Positions 6,095-12,510 of a DNA stretch of 55,931 nucleotides are shown here, in pieces. The notes under the pieces were generated by a model that was not told the origin of the DNA, did not search any database, and saw only the letters and a list, made by a program, of their open reading frames with translations. The number at the start of each line of letters is the position of its first letter. The first letter of the stretch is position 1. Source of the stretch: a virus; IMG/VR virus record IMGVR_UViG_3300047443_000122, positions 1 to 55,931 of that record. One strand, given 5' to 3'. The position numbers were made by a program, and so were the translations under genes.

Positions 6095-7661
6095 ACCCCG
6101 GCTCACCGAAGAACGCCAGCCGGATACGGCCGTCATCCAATGCGCGCCGGCCAGTCGACTTCACCTTGTGCAGACGCACCGTCACGATCTTCCGGATCAC
6201 CTCGCGTTTCTGATCCATCGTGAGCCCCGGCTCCGCAGGTTGGTCCGCAGTCTGGGGGCGTCCGTTCCATACGAGGTCGGGATCGTTCGACTCCAGCATC
6301 CGGAGCAGCAGTGGCGACACCCCCGTGAACGTCGTCAGCTTCTTCCGCTCCGTCTCCAGCTTCGGCTCCAGCCGCGACTCCATCGCCGCGAGCGAGCCCG
6401 CGGACAGTTTGAACCGGCCGGTTTCCTTGTCGAATTCATGGGCCAGAGCGCGAGCTTCGGCGAGCTGCTCCTCGTAGGCGTTGATCAGCTTCTGTGTGGC
6501 GGCCGCCTTCTCCTTGACCTTGTCGTCCGCCGGTACCAGCGCAGCCCGCGCCGTCTTCTTATCGCTGAACCAGTCGAGGACCGCTTCCTCGACGTAGGCG
6601 TCGAGCACGGCCATGACGATGGAGGTATCGAACTTCTCCTTGCAGACCAGCGTCGTCTTCCGCACGCCACTCGGAGCGAGGTAGCGCAAGACCGCGTGGT
6701 CGCCGCACTCGCCACACAGAGCGACGTACGACAGCAGGTGCTTCGGTTCGGTGCCGCGTTGCGTCCGGCGGGCTGGGTCGGTGAGCTTGGCCGTGACCCG
6801 GTTGAACATGGCCCGGCCCTGCGGGGTGTCGAGTCCCTTGATCGGAGCCCACACGGCTGGGATGTACGTGGTCAGGTGAAGACGTTCACCCAGGTAGGCC
6901 CGGTTCAGCAGCATCTGCCGGACCGCCTGCTCTTTCCACTCGCGACCGTCCGGGCGTGCCGCGTCCGTCTCGGAGCGCAGCCATCGCGTGAGGGCCCTGA
7001 GGGAGTGACCAGCGTCCATGCGCTCCAGGGCCTGGAGTACGTAGGTCCCGCGCACGGGATCTTCGGTCTGTCCCGTGCAGCGCTTGCGCCCGCTGACTGT
7101 CTGGTAGGTGCGGATGTAGCCGTAGATGGCTTTGCCGTGCGGCATGCCTGCCTGGGCTTGGGAGTTGGTGGTGCGGATGTTCCGGTCGCGGATGCCTTCG
7201 GCCTCGTCTTCGGCATCGATGGCGTGCATGGCCGTGGCCTTGCTGTCATCGCGTCGGCTGAGGTCGTAGATCTGGCCGTTGTAGCAGAGGAGGGTGCCGG
7301 TGTCCCGGCATGCTTTCCGGAAGCGGACGTAGGCTTCCAGGTCCCTGTAATAGCGGGATGCTTCGAAGGCGATCACGATGCGTCGCACGCCCCGGGGAGG
7401 GGGCTCCTCGGTCATGGAGGCGATCAGAGCCTCGAAGTCGTCGCGGACCTTGCGGCCGTGGCGGCTGGCTGAGACGTCTGTGTCGTTGAACTCGCGGCGG
7501 ATGCGCCAGTTGTGTCTGTTGCAGAGACCGCGCCCGTTGGCGAGTTGGTCTTCGACGGAGGCGCCGCTGCTTGTGGAGTCGTCGCTGTTGCGGCCGTAGA
7601 GCAGGGCTTCGAAGGTGACGCCGGGGATGACCAGGTGCAGGTATTCGGGCGCGTAGGGCAT
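6015..7661 (-). CDS. int: Large serine integrase
   Basis: This 548-residue site-specific recombinase inserts the phage genome into the host chromosome. The resolvase domain occupies about 15-170, with the nucleophile Ser26 in YGRNSDD and the downstream EASRYYRD active-site arginine region. A recombinase domain follows (about 185-300, GKAIYGYIRTYQ). A zinc-ribbon segment has paired cysteines (ALCGECGDHAV ... VCKEK, about 315-345). A long coiled coil (about 385-450) is the part that controls directionality in this family. The start ATG 7661 has no clear ribosome-binding site, so translation may be leaderless or begin slightly downstream. The probable attP is 24 bp upstream. Length is typical. 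Confidence 0.95.
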   Translation of the reverse strand: MPYAPEYLHLVIPGVTFEALLYGRNSDDSTSSGASVEDQLANGRGLCNRHNWRIRREFNDTDVSASRHGRKVRDDFEALIASMTEEPPPRGVRRIVIAFEASRYYRDLEAYVRFRKACRDTGTLLCYNGQIYDLSRRDDSKATAMHAIDAEDEAEGIRDRNIRTTNSQAQAGMPHGKAIYGYIRTYQTVSGRKRCTGQTEDPVRGTYVLQALERMDAGHSLRALTRWLRSETDAARPDGREWKEQAVRQMLLNRAYLGERLHLTTYIPAVWAPIKGLDTPQGRAMFNRVTAKLTDPARRTQRGTEPKHLLSYVALCGECGDHAVLRYLAPSGVRKTTLVCKEKFDTSIVMAVLDAYVEEAVLDWFSDKKTARAALVPADDKVKEKAAATQKLINAYEEQLAEARALAHEFDKETGRFKLSAGSLAAMESRLEPKLETERKKLTTFTGVSPLLLRMLESNDPDLVWNGRPQTADQPAEPGLTMDQKREVIRKIVTVRLHKVKSTGRRALDDGRIRLAFFGEPGFRAGRLRAPATAHAAAGLAAAGEGTG

Positions 7662-7684
7662 GCGTCGATGTTAGCGAAGTCTTG

Positions 7685-7730
7685 CCATCCCTAAATAGGC
7701 TTGTGGAGCCACAAAGTGGTTTAGGGGTGG
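7685..7730. other. Probable attP of the serine integrase
   Basis: A 46-bp imperfect inverted repeat is centred on the dinucleotide AG (7707-7708). Inner arms TTGTGG/CCACAA and outer arms CCCTAAA/TTTAGGG are perfect and exactly equidistant from the centre, and outermost bases CCAT/GTGG extend symmetry with one mismatch. Attachment sites of large serine integrases are imperfect dyads of about 50 bp with a 2-bp central crossover, usually next to the integrase gene, and this fits in both size and place. Confidence 0.75.
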
Positions 7731-7963
7731 TTATTTGTTGGGTCCGGCTGGTCCGGCGGGGTGGCGTCGCAGACCTCGTCGACGAGCTCCAGCGTCTCGT
7801 AGAGGCGGATGCGTAGCTGTTCGACGATCAGGATCAGGGACGCCGGCTCCAGCTGCGCAAGGTCCTCGGCCCGGAAGGTTTCCAGGTCGCGACGTGCGTA
7901 GTCGATCTGGGCCTTCTGGATGTCGGTCAGGCGCGCTGGTGGGCGTGGGGGGTCTTCGTGCAT
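7721..7963 (-). CDS. Small acidic helical protein next to attP
   Basis: An 80-residue protein starts at ATG 7963 behind AGGTG; a GTG four codons earlier is possible. It is mostly helical (LTDIQKAQIDYARRDLETF, LILIVEQLRIRLYETLELV), with Pro-rich ends. Its stop codon (7723-7721) lies inside the probable attP, so integration would leave it at the edge of the prophage. It is in the same orientation as the integrase and shares the divergent promoter region with the XRE repressor. It could be an accessory factor for integration or excision. No recombination directionality factor family is recognisable. Confidence 0.65.
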   Translation of the reverse strand: MHEDPPRPPARLTDIQKAQIDYARRDLETFRAEDLAQLEPASLILIVEQLRIRLYETLELVDEVCDATPPDQPDPTNNHP

Positions 7964-8089
7964 GGGGGCTTTCACCTGATGCTGGGCGCGGGATGGTGGG
8001 GGCGCGCCAGGGTGGGCGGCCGATGCATGGGTGGCACAGCTAATTGTGTGTTCAATATTTGCACACGCGCAATGACAGTTAACTCACAT

Positions 8090-8103
8090 CACTCGAACGA
8101 GTG
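8090..8103. promoter_or_regulatory. Palindrome CACTCG-AA-CGAGTG
   Basis: A perfect 14-bp dyad in the AT-richer 238-bp divergent region between the attP-side gene and the XRE gene. It is one of three unrelated dyads there and a candidate operator. Confidence 0.5.
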
Positions 8104-8121
8104 TTTTATTCGAAGTTGGTT

Positions 8122-8139
8122 GCGTTCTGGCCGGAACGC
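8122..8139. promoter_or_regulatory. Palindrome GCGTTC-N6-GAACGC
   Basis: A perfect 6+6 bp dyad spans 18 bp, 12 bp before the next palindrome. It is a candidate operator or promoter element in the divergent region. Confidence 0.45.
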
Positions 8140-8150
8140 GATCTCGCAAA

Positions 8151-8168
8151 TGTACCAACGATGGTACA
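8151..8168. promoter_or_regulatory. Palindrome TGTACCA-N4-TGGTACA
   Basis: A perfect 7+7 bp dyad with a 4-bp spacer ends 33 bp before the XRE gene start. It has the same geometry as the O1/O2 operators of the main switch but a different sequence, so it probably belongs to the XRE protein encoded beside it. Confidence 0.6.
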
Positions 8169-8201
8169 GACAATGATCACGCCCGCCACCAGCGTGTATG
8201 C

Positions 8202-8435
8202 GTGCCCACCGATCCCCTGCCCGCCCGGGTACTCGCCCGCCGACAGGCCATCGGAGACCGCATCCGCGCCGCCCGGACTGAGCGGAAGCTCACACAGGAG
8301 AAGCTCGGCGAGGCGACGGGCCTGGACCGCAAGACAATCAACCGGATCGAGAACGGCGCGTACGCGACGCTCATCGACCACCTGATCCTCATCGCCGACG
8401 CCCTCGACACCCCGCTCGTCGACCTCGTGAGGTGA
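8202..8435 (+). CDS. XRE-family HTH regulator
   Basis: This 77-residue protein is essentially one XRE helix-turn-helix domain (about residues 16-72), with GDRIRAARTERKLTQEKLG, recognition helix GLDRKTINRIENG and the usual IADALDTPLVDLV end. The start GTG 8202 has no obvious ribosome-binding site; no better in-frame start exists upstream. It faces away from the integrase side gene, with three palindromes between, so it probably represses itself and the leftward transcript toward the integrase. A double-hairpin terminator follows immediately. It could equally be a host-acquired regulator carried by the prophage. Confidence 0.8.
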   Translation: MPTDPLPARVLARRQAIGDRIRAARTERKLTQEKLGEATGLDRKTINRIENGAYATLIDHLILIADALDTPLVDLVR

Positions 8436-8500
8436 CCCGCCGCAAGCCCATCGGGAGCACTGCGGCGGGTCACGACGGCCACCGCTGACAAGCGGCCGTC
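8432..8500 (+). terminator. Double hairpin after the XRE gene
   Basis: A 13-bp perfect stem (8432-8444 with 8461-8473) overlaps the stop codon. It is followed at once by a second stem, GACGGCC/GGCCGTC (8474-8480 with 8494-8500). There is no T-run, which is normal for this GC content. Since the next gene is convergent, it may stop transcripts from both sides. Confidence 0.65.
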
Positions 8501-8555
8501 CTCATCCCACAGCCGGGCGTGGGGCGGTCCCGGCAGTGGAACGTCTTGCAAGGGG

Positions 8556-8753
8556 TCAGGCGCCGAGCGTCCCCGCCCTCACGCCCTGGAGGAACGCGCC
8601 CCAAGCGTCGCCCGAGGCGGCTGCGGCGGGAATGCCGCGGTCCTTGGTGTCACGGAAGAACGCCCCGCCGGTGGTCTTGGCGACCTCGACGCAGGCCCCG
8701 TTGCCGCCGGAGTAACTGGACGTGGCCCAGGTGAGGTCGTCGGTGTTGTGCAT
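8556..8753 (-). CDS. DUF397 domain protein
   Basis: A 65-residue protein has the DUF397 signature throughout: TWATSSYSGGNGACVEVA (about 7-24), FFRDTKDRG and DAWGAFLQGVRAG. Start ATG 8753 follows AAAGG. DUF397 genes are abundant in Streptomyces chromosomes, where they neighbour HTH regulators of the WhiJ/AbaA type that affect development and antibiotic production. Here it lies downstream of an HTH/TPR regulator and two small genes, so the phage carries a host-type regulatory cassette. The molecular role of DUF397 is not established; an antagonist role toward the partner HTH protein has been discussed for the host systems. Confidence 0.9.
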   Translation of the reverse strand: MHNTDDLTWATSSYSGGNGACVEVAKTTGGAFFRDTKDRGIPAAAASGDAWGAFLQGVRAGTLGA

Positions 8754-8781
8754 GGTGCGCCTTTCAGTAGTTGTTCTTGAC

Positions 8782-8818
8782 GGGTGGCCGTCTGTCCCGT
8801 CGGACCAGACGGCCACCC
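8782..8818 (-). terminator. Hairpin terminator before the DUF397 gene
   Basis: A perfect 13-bp stem (GGGTGGCCGTCTG with its complement at 8806-8818) has an 11-bp loop. It lies between the Cys-containing gene and the DUF397 gene on the minus strand, suggesting that DUF397 has a separate promoter in 8754-8781 or is reached by read-through. No T-run. Confidence 0.55.
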
Positions 8819-8923
8819 ACCCGCGGCGTCACGGTCTACCCAGCGCGCGCCGCGGGTTCACCGCTGCCGTTTGGCAACACAGGTCGGCAGCGGAGTCTTC
8901 AGTGGGGTAGAGACCGGGGGTCG

Positions 8924-9121
8924 TTATGACCACGTGCTCCCGGACGTGTCCGTGAGGCTGCGGCGGCCGTTGAAGCGGTCGACGTGCTTGCCGGCGTGAC
9001 CGGGCCGGAGTGTGCAGCGGCCCGCCTTGCGCGGGTTCCGTGCCCAGCAGTAGCCCGCCGCCCGCCCGGCTGCGCGGGACTTCTCCTCATTGTCCGGGAA
9101 CGCCGGCTTCCGCCCGCTCAT
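8924..9121 (-). CDS. Small Cys/His-containing protein, 65 aa
   Basis: ATG 9121 overlaps the previous stop (ATGA). A basic protein with YCWARNPRKAGRCTLRPGHAG and HVDRFNGR, an arrangement (two Cys, two His) that could bind a metal. Short Streptomyces proteins with C-T/L-x-x-x-G-H-x-G-x-H are frequent beside HTH regulators. Its role is unknown, but it is part of the cassette encoded from 9462 to 8556. Confidence 0.65.
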   Translation of the reverse strand: MSGRKPAFPDNEEKSRAAGRAAGYCWARNPRKAGRCTLRPGHAGKHVDRFNGRRSLTDTSGSTWS

Positions 9122-9462
9122 GCGGCTGCCCTGCCCTGCTTGGCGAGCTGCTGGAGCGCGTGCCCCTGGTCGCAGCCCGGGGCGGAGTCCTTGCATGTGT
9201 GGCAGTCCTGGGTGTGGTCCAGGAGGGCCCGATACGCGGCGCGGCGGGTGCAGGCGCGGCAGCCGCGCGGGTACCAGGACACGGGCTCCCCGGCGCGGCT
9301 CGCGCTTTGCACGCCAAGGTCGACCGCGGTCGCGGGCGTGAGGGCGATACCGTCCCACACGCAGGCCATCCCGCGGACCTGGTGCTCAGACAGTCCGGCG
9401 ACGCCAGGGATGGCTAACAGGTCGAGCACGCTGGCCTGGCTGGTGTGGGTTTCCGCTTGCAT
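9118..9462 (-). CDS. Cys-rich protein linked to the HTH/TPR regulator, 114 aa
   Basis: ATG 9462. The C-terminal half holds RGCRACTRRAAYRALLDHTQ followed by DCHTCKDSAPGCDQG, a C-x2-C / C-x2-C-x6-C array suited to zinc. The N-terminal half resembles a short helical domain. Proteins of this form occur as companions of large HTH/TPR regulators in Streptomyces, and here the regulator gene is the next one upstream, separated by 123 bp holding repeated operator-like sequence. Confidence 0.7.
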   Translation of the reverse strand: MQAETHTSQASVLDLLAIPGVAGLSEHQVRGMACVWDGIALTPATAVDLGVQSASRAGEPVSWYPRGCRACTRRAAYRALLDHTQDCHTCKDSAPGCDQGHALQQLAKQGRAAA

Positions 9463-9525
9463 GTCTCACGCCTCCGCGGTCACGGTGATCCGTCTCACAT
9501 CCGGGACCGTAAGGCGCAGCAGAAA

Positions 9526-9579
9526 GCCGAGGGGGTACACCTCCTACCCCCTCGGCCACGGGTACAGTTCCTACCCCCT
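9526..9579. promoter_or_regulatory. Dyad plus direct repeat between regulator and its partner gene
   Basis: A 12+12 bp inverted repeat GCCGAGGGGGTA/TACCCCCTCGGC (9526-9537 and 9545-9556) overlaps a 20-bp direct repeat matching 18/20 between 9533-9552 and 9560-9579 (GGGTACAxxTCCTACCCCCT). On the minus strand it follows the HTH/TPR stop and precedes the Cys-rich gene. The dyad alone could be a terminator of the regulator gene. The direct repeat points to an operator for it. Confidence 0.6.
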
Positions 9580-9585
9580 ACGTGA

Positions 9586-10839
9586 TCACACGGGCACACC
9601 CAGTTCCCGCGCCAGCCCCAACGCGTCATCCCGGACCATCCGCGGCCCCGACTTCACCAGCTCCGGCAGCACCGACCGGGTGTGCAAGTTGTACTGGATC
9701 GTCTCCGGAGACTCACGGAACGCCTTCCCCAGCAGCGACACCGCGGCCGTGCCCTCCCCAAGCATTCCGTGCGCCCGGGCCGACTCGATCAAGTGGTACG
9801 AGCGGCGCGTCGCCGATGGAATCTGGCCCAGGTCCAGCGCGTCCGCAACCTCCAGCGCCTTCGCGGGCTGCATCAGATCGTTGTGCATGGTGATCGCGTA
9901 CCCGTTGACGATGCCCCGCCCGAAGACCAACCAGGGGTGCGCGTAGTCGTCACCGAGCTGGCGGGCAGCGTCGTCGGCCTTGTCCCAGTACCGCCACGCA
10001 TCCCCCTGCTGGCCCGTCTTCGCGTACGACAGGGCCACCGCGAGATACAGCAGCCCGCGGCGGGCAATGTGTTCCGGGTCCTCTCTGTCCTGCAACAGGG
10101 CGGCGGCCTGCTCGGCGAGGTCGACGCGCGCCTCCGCGGCTTCTCCGGCGTCACGGTGGACGTGGTTCATGTACCAGGCGGCGGCCGCGATCGCGCGCGG
10201 GCTGTCCGCGTCCTGCGCAGCCGTCATGGCCCGGTCGCCGGTGAGGACGACGAGATCCGGCGCGGGCTGGAAGCTGAGGAACAGTTGAGCGAGGTGGTAG
10301 GTCTCCGCGAGCGAGACCAGCGCCCGCCGGCGCTCCGCCCCTTCAAGGGCGCGTGCCGCGTGCTGGGTGTCGGCGAGGAGGCTGGGCAGTAGGCCGACGA
10401 TGCGGGTGCGGTTCCCCTCCACCGTCGTCCCGTGGTTGGTGCGGGGGTCGCTGTCGTGCCACAGCTTCCATGCGGTCCGCAGCCGGGCGGCGAGGATCTC
10501 CGCGGACTCCGGCTCGCGGTCGTCGGGGGCGAGCTGGTAGGTGGTGAGAGCACGCTTCACGGTCGGCAGGGCGCCGTGCTCCGCCTTCGTGTAGGTGGCG
10601 GCTGCGAGGCGTTCTTCGCCGGTGAGTTCGGCGAGGTCTTCGATGCCGAGGACGTGCGCGAGCCTGAGTAGTTTCGGGAGGCGGGGCATTCCGATGCGGC
10701 CTGTCTCGATGGCTTTGACCCACTCGGCGGACTGGTCCATGAGGCCTGCGACGACGGCGCGGGTTTTCCCGGTGCGTAGGCGGGCGTGTTGGACGCGCTG
10801 GCCAAAGGTAGGGGGTGCGGTGTCGGTGTGCTCGGGCAT
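9586..10839 (-). CDS. HTH/TPR transcriptional regulator, 417 aa
   Basis: ATG 10839 follows GGAG at six bases. An N-terminal XRE HTH (about 12-70, FGQRVQHARLRTGKTRAVVA, MDQSAEWVKAIETGR) is fused to a helical repeat region of TPR type (about 150-417), with repeated A-x-x-Y motifs and ARDAGEAAEAR-like helices. This architecture is the common Streptomyces regulator type in which the TPR part senses a peptide, protein or stress signal. In a phage it is unusual. Its neighbours (Cys-rich protein, small Cys/His protein, DUF397) match host chromosomal cassettes, so lysogenic conversion of the host is the most attractive reading. Codon usage looks like that of its neighbours. Confidence 0.8.
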   Translation of the reverse strand: MPEHTDTAPPTFGQRVQHARLRTGKTRAVVAGLMDQSAEWVKAIETGRIGMPRLPKLLRLAHVLGIEDLAELTGEERLAAATYTKAEHGALPTVKRALTTYQLAPDDREPESAEILAARLRTAWKLWHDSDPRTNHGTTVEGNRTRIVGLLPSLLADTQHAARALEGAERRRALVSLAETYHLAQLFLSFQPAPDLVVLTGDRAMTAAQDADSPRAIAAAAWYMNHVHRDAGEAAEARVDLAEQAAALLQDREDPEHIARRGLLYLAVALSYAKTGQQGDAWRYWDKADDAARQLGDDYAHPWLVFGRGIVNGYAITMHNDLMQPAKALEVADALDLGQIPSATRRSYHLIESARAHGMLGEGTAAVSLLGKAFRESPETIQYNLHTRSVLPELVKSGPRMVRDDALGLARELGVPV

Positions 10840-10848
10840 ACTGGACTC

Positions 10849-10873
10849 CGTTCTGACCTAGACACTCAGAACG
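10849..10873. promoter_or_regulatory. Inverted repeat CGTTCTGA-N9-TCAGAACG
   Basis: A perfect 8+8 bp dyad lies 10 bp upstream of the HTH/TPR gene start and is a candidate autoregulatory operator. It is unlike the repeats downstream of that gene. Confidence 0.5.
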
Positions 10874-10907
10874 CTACTCCCCCTCCGCGTGGGGGATATG
10901 GCGGTTG

Positions 10908-10944
10908 CGCCCCCTGTTCGGCCTGCGGGCCTGTTCAGGGGGCG
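10908..10944. terminator. Hairpin CGCCCCCTG/CAGGGGGCG
   Basis: A 9-bp perfect stem with a 19-bp loop between two divergent genes. It has no T-run in either direction. It may be a transcript-leader structure for the plus-strand gene at 10979 rather than a terminator. Confidence 0.35.
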
Positions 10945-10978
10945 TGCCTATGTCCGCAGTGGCCCGTCGGCTTGTCTC

Positions 10979-11158
10979 ATGTCCCCCACCCCTCTGCCTA
11001 GCGGCGCTGTGCGGCCTGCTGCGGTCGTGAATGAGGACATCCGCGCCCTGTGGCCGCGCGCGCGGGCGGAGCTCACCGCGGAGGAACGCGAGGCGTACGA
11101 GCGGCTGTTGGTGGAGTGGGCGGCCGCGGTCCGGGCCGAGGTCGTCGAGGCCGCGTAG
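10979..11158 (+). CDS. Small plus-strand protein, 59 aa
   Basis: The likely start is ATG 10979, giving a helical protein with VNEDIRALWPRARAEL, EEREAYERLLVEWAAAVRAE. An ORF extending 30 codons upstream lacks helical character and was not used. A strong intrinsic terminator about 100 bp downstream on the same strand supports a real plus-strand transcript here, divergent from the HTH/TPR gene and opposite to all lysis genes. The function is unknown. Similar short W/E-rich helical proteins are common in Streptomyces. Confidence 0.6.
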   Translation: MSPTPLPSGAVRPAAVVNEDIRALWPRARAELTAEEREAYERLLVEWAAAVRAEVVEAA

Positions 11159-11255
11159 AACTTCGCTGAACTCCCCAGCCGTGGGGAGAAATCCCGGCGC
11201 CCCTCCGCTACCGTCGGGGTGCTGACGTTGCACCGTGGCCGGTCCGTACAGCAGT

Positions 11256-11284
11256 GCCCCCGGGGTGGTGCCCGGGGGCTTTTT
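11256..11284 (+). terminator. Intrinsic terminator with T-run
   Basis: GCCCCCGGG/CCCGGGGGC stem (11256-11264 and 11271-11279) with a 6-bp loop is followed by TTTTT at 11280-11284. It is oriented to end the plus-strand transcript from 10979. The late minus-strand operon ends at 11284 on its other side, so the hairpin may serve both. Confidence 0.85.
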
Positions 11285-11925
11285 CACAGGTACTTGCGGC
11301 GCGGGTCGAGGCCTGCGGCGAGTGGGGTCGGGGTGCTGCTGCTGCCCGGATCGGGGGCGCCATCGCGGCGGCACACCAGCGCATCCGGGTCGTACGAGGG
11401 CGCCTGAAGGCTGTATCCGTCCGGGCAGGTCTGCCCATCCTGCCCGTCACGTCCGTTCGTCCCGTCCTGCCCCGCAGGTCCAGCCGGTCCCTGCGCGCCC
11501 TGGGCTCCTGTGGGTCCGACAGGACCGGCCGGACCGACCGCTCCGGGACTGCCCGCGGACCCCGTCGCGCCCGCCTTCCCCGGAGACCCGGACGGCCCCG
11601 GAGAACCCGCCGGGCCCTGCGGCCCAGGGATCGGCACCGGGACCTCCGTTCGTGCGGGCAGATTGTCCACAGCCTTCGTCGGGTCCGGAGCCACCGGAGT
11701 CCCACCCCGCGCCTGCACCTGCGCCCGCAGCGCCCGCACATCCCCCGCCAGCGTGGACACCGCATCGCCCCGCTTGTTCGCCTCAGCCGCGGCCGCCGCA
11801 TAGTTGCGGTCCGAGGAGTCGATGCGATGCCACAACGCCCACGAGATCCCGAACAGGCAGAGGATCGCGCACAGGGTCGCGATACCCCGCCAGTGCAGGA
11901 CGATCGTGCGCTCGGTCCGGGTCAT
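11284..11925 (-). CDS. Membrane-anchored collagen-like protein in the lysis cassette
   Basis: This 213-residue protein begins at ATG 11925 (ATGA overlap). Residues about 12-32 form one TM helix (IATLCAILCLFGISWALW). Residues 36-72 form a charged helical stalk. Residues about 100-165 are Gly-X-Y triplets (GPQGPAGSPGPSGSPGKAG and on), a collagen-like triple-helix region. Then a short Cys-containing tail (TCPDGY, ALVCRRDG) and a Ser/Pro end. Phage collagen-like regions are usually in tail fibres; here the TM anchor and the position after holin and endolysin suggest an envelope-spanning role in late lysis or in host-surface modification. Last gene of the late operon. Confidence 0.8.
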   Translation of the reverse strand: MTRTERTIVLHWRGIATLCAILCLFGISWALWHRIDSSDRNYAAAAAEANKRGDAVSTLAGDVRALRAQVQARGGTPVAPDPTKAVDNLPARTEVPVPIPGPQGPAGSPGPSGSPGKAGATGSAGSPGAVGPAGPVGPTGAQGAQGPAGPAGQDGTNGRDGQDGQTCPDGYSLQAPSYDPDALVCRRDGAPDPGSSSTPTPLAAGLDPRRKYL

Positions 11926-12194
11926 GGGATCGGTGTTCCTCCGAGTCGGATGATCTCTATCTCAAGGTGCGTGATTCTGATGAGGTCGACGCGGCGCTGC
12001 TCCTGCAACGCGATGATCTGCGTGTCCCGATCGGCGAGCCGCTTCAGAAGACCGTCGCGTTCCTCTTGGACCTGGTCGATCTCCGAGTTGAAGCGCGACG
12101 TAGCGTTCTCGCCGCGCTTCCCCACGTACACCACCACCGAGCCGATCAGCCCAGCTACGCACGCGAGGACCGCGCCGATGGTGGTGGAATCCAA
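11922..12194 (-). CDS. Small TM-plus-coiled-coil protein beside holin
   Basis: The reading begins at TTG 12194, four bases after a GGGAGG site; no ATG or GTG fits, so this is a rare TTG start. One TM helix spans about residues 6-24 (IGAVLACVAGLIGSVVVYVG), followed by a long heptad-like helix (about 35-82, RFNSEIDQVQEERDGLLKRL and on). It stands where second holin or spanin-like accessory genes stand in other actinophages, and the next protein has the same TM-then-coil layout. The exact role is unknown. Confidence 0.65.
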   Translation of the reverse strand: MDSTTIGAVLACVAGLIGSVVVYVGKRGENATSRFNSEIDQVQEERDGLLKRLADRDTQIIALQEQRRVDLIRITHLEIEIIRLGGTPIP

Positions 12195-12223
12195 CAGACC
12201 TCCCAGCGCTTACGAGGGGCAGA

Positions 12224-12490
12224 TCAGACGCCCGAGGCGGTCGACGCGGAGTTCTTCGCACCGACGGAGCGCGCCACGATTCCCTTCACCAGGGACACCA
12301 CGGCGGCGCCACCAGCCACGCCGACTGACTGCCAGAAACTGGCGTGCAGCATGTCGGCAGGGCCCGCGGCTATCTCCACGGACGCGGTGGCGCCGAGGAA
12401 CGTCCAGATGACGCGCTCGGCGAGATCCTTTCCGTAGGTGGCCGCGGACTTCACCACGGTGTTCACATCGGGGAGAGAAGAGTCGGACAT
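12224..12490 (-). CDS. Holin
   Basis: An 88-residue protein starts at ATG 12490 after AAAGGA. Two hydrophobic segments, about 27-45 (VIWTFLGATASVEIAAG) and 52-72 (SFWQSVGVAGGAAVVSLVKG), flank a short turn, and the tail is polar. The pattern agrees with the small class II/III holins of actinophages, which form membrane lesions that release endolysin. The gene lies 20 bp downstream of the endolysin gene in the same direction. Confidence 0.8.
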   Translation of the reverse strand: MSDSSLPDVNTVVKSAATYGKDLAERVIWTFLGATASVEIAAGPADMLHASFWQSVGVAGGAAVVSLVKGIVARSVGAKNSASTASGV

Positions 12491-12510
12491 GGTCGTTTCC
12501 TTTCGATGGG

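Noticed and set aside
5973-7472. Long plus-strand ORF (499 codons) opposite the integrase
   Set aside because: It is antisense to a clear serine integrase; Arg/Val/Leu-rich composition is typical of the opposite strand of GC-rich genes, and it has no recognisable domain.
7721-7963. Naming the small attP-side protein as a recombination directionality factor
   Set aside because: Location fits, but no sequence feature supports it, and RDFs of serine integrases have no common motif.
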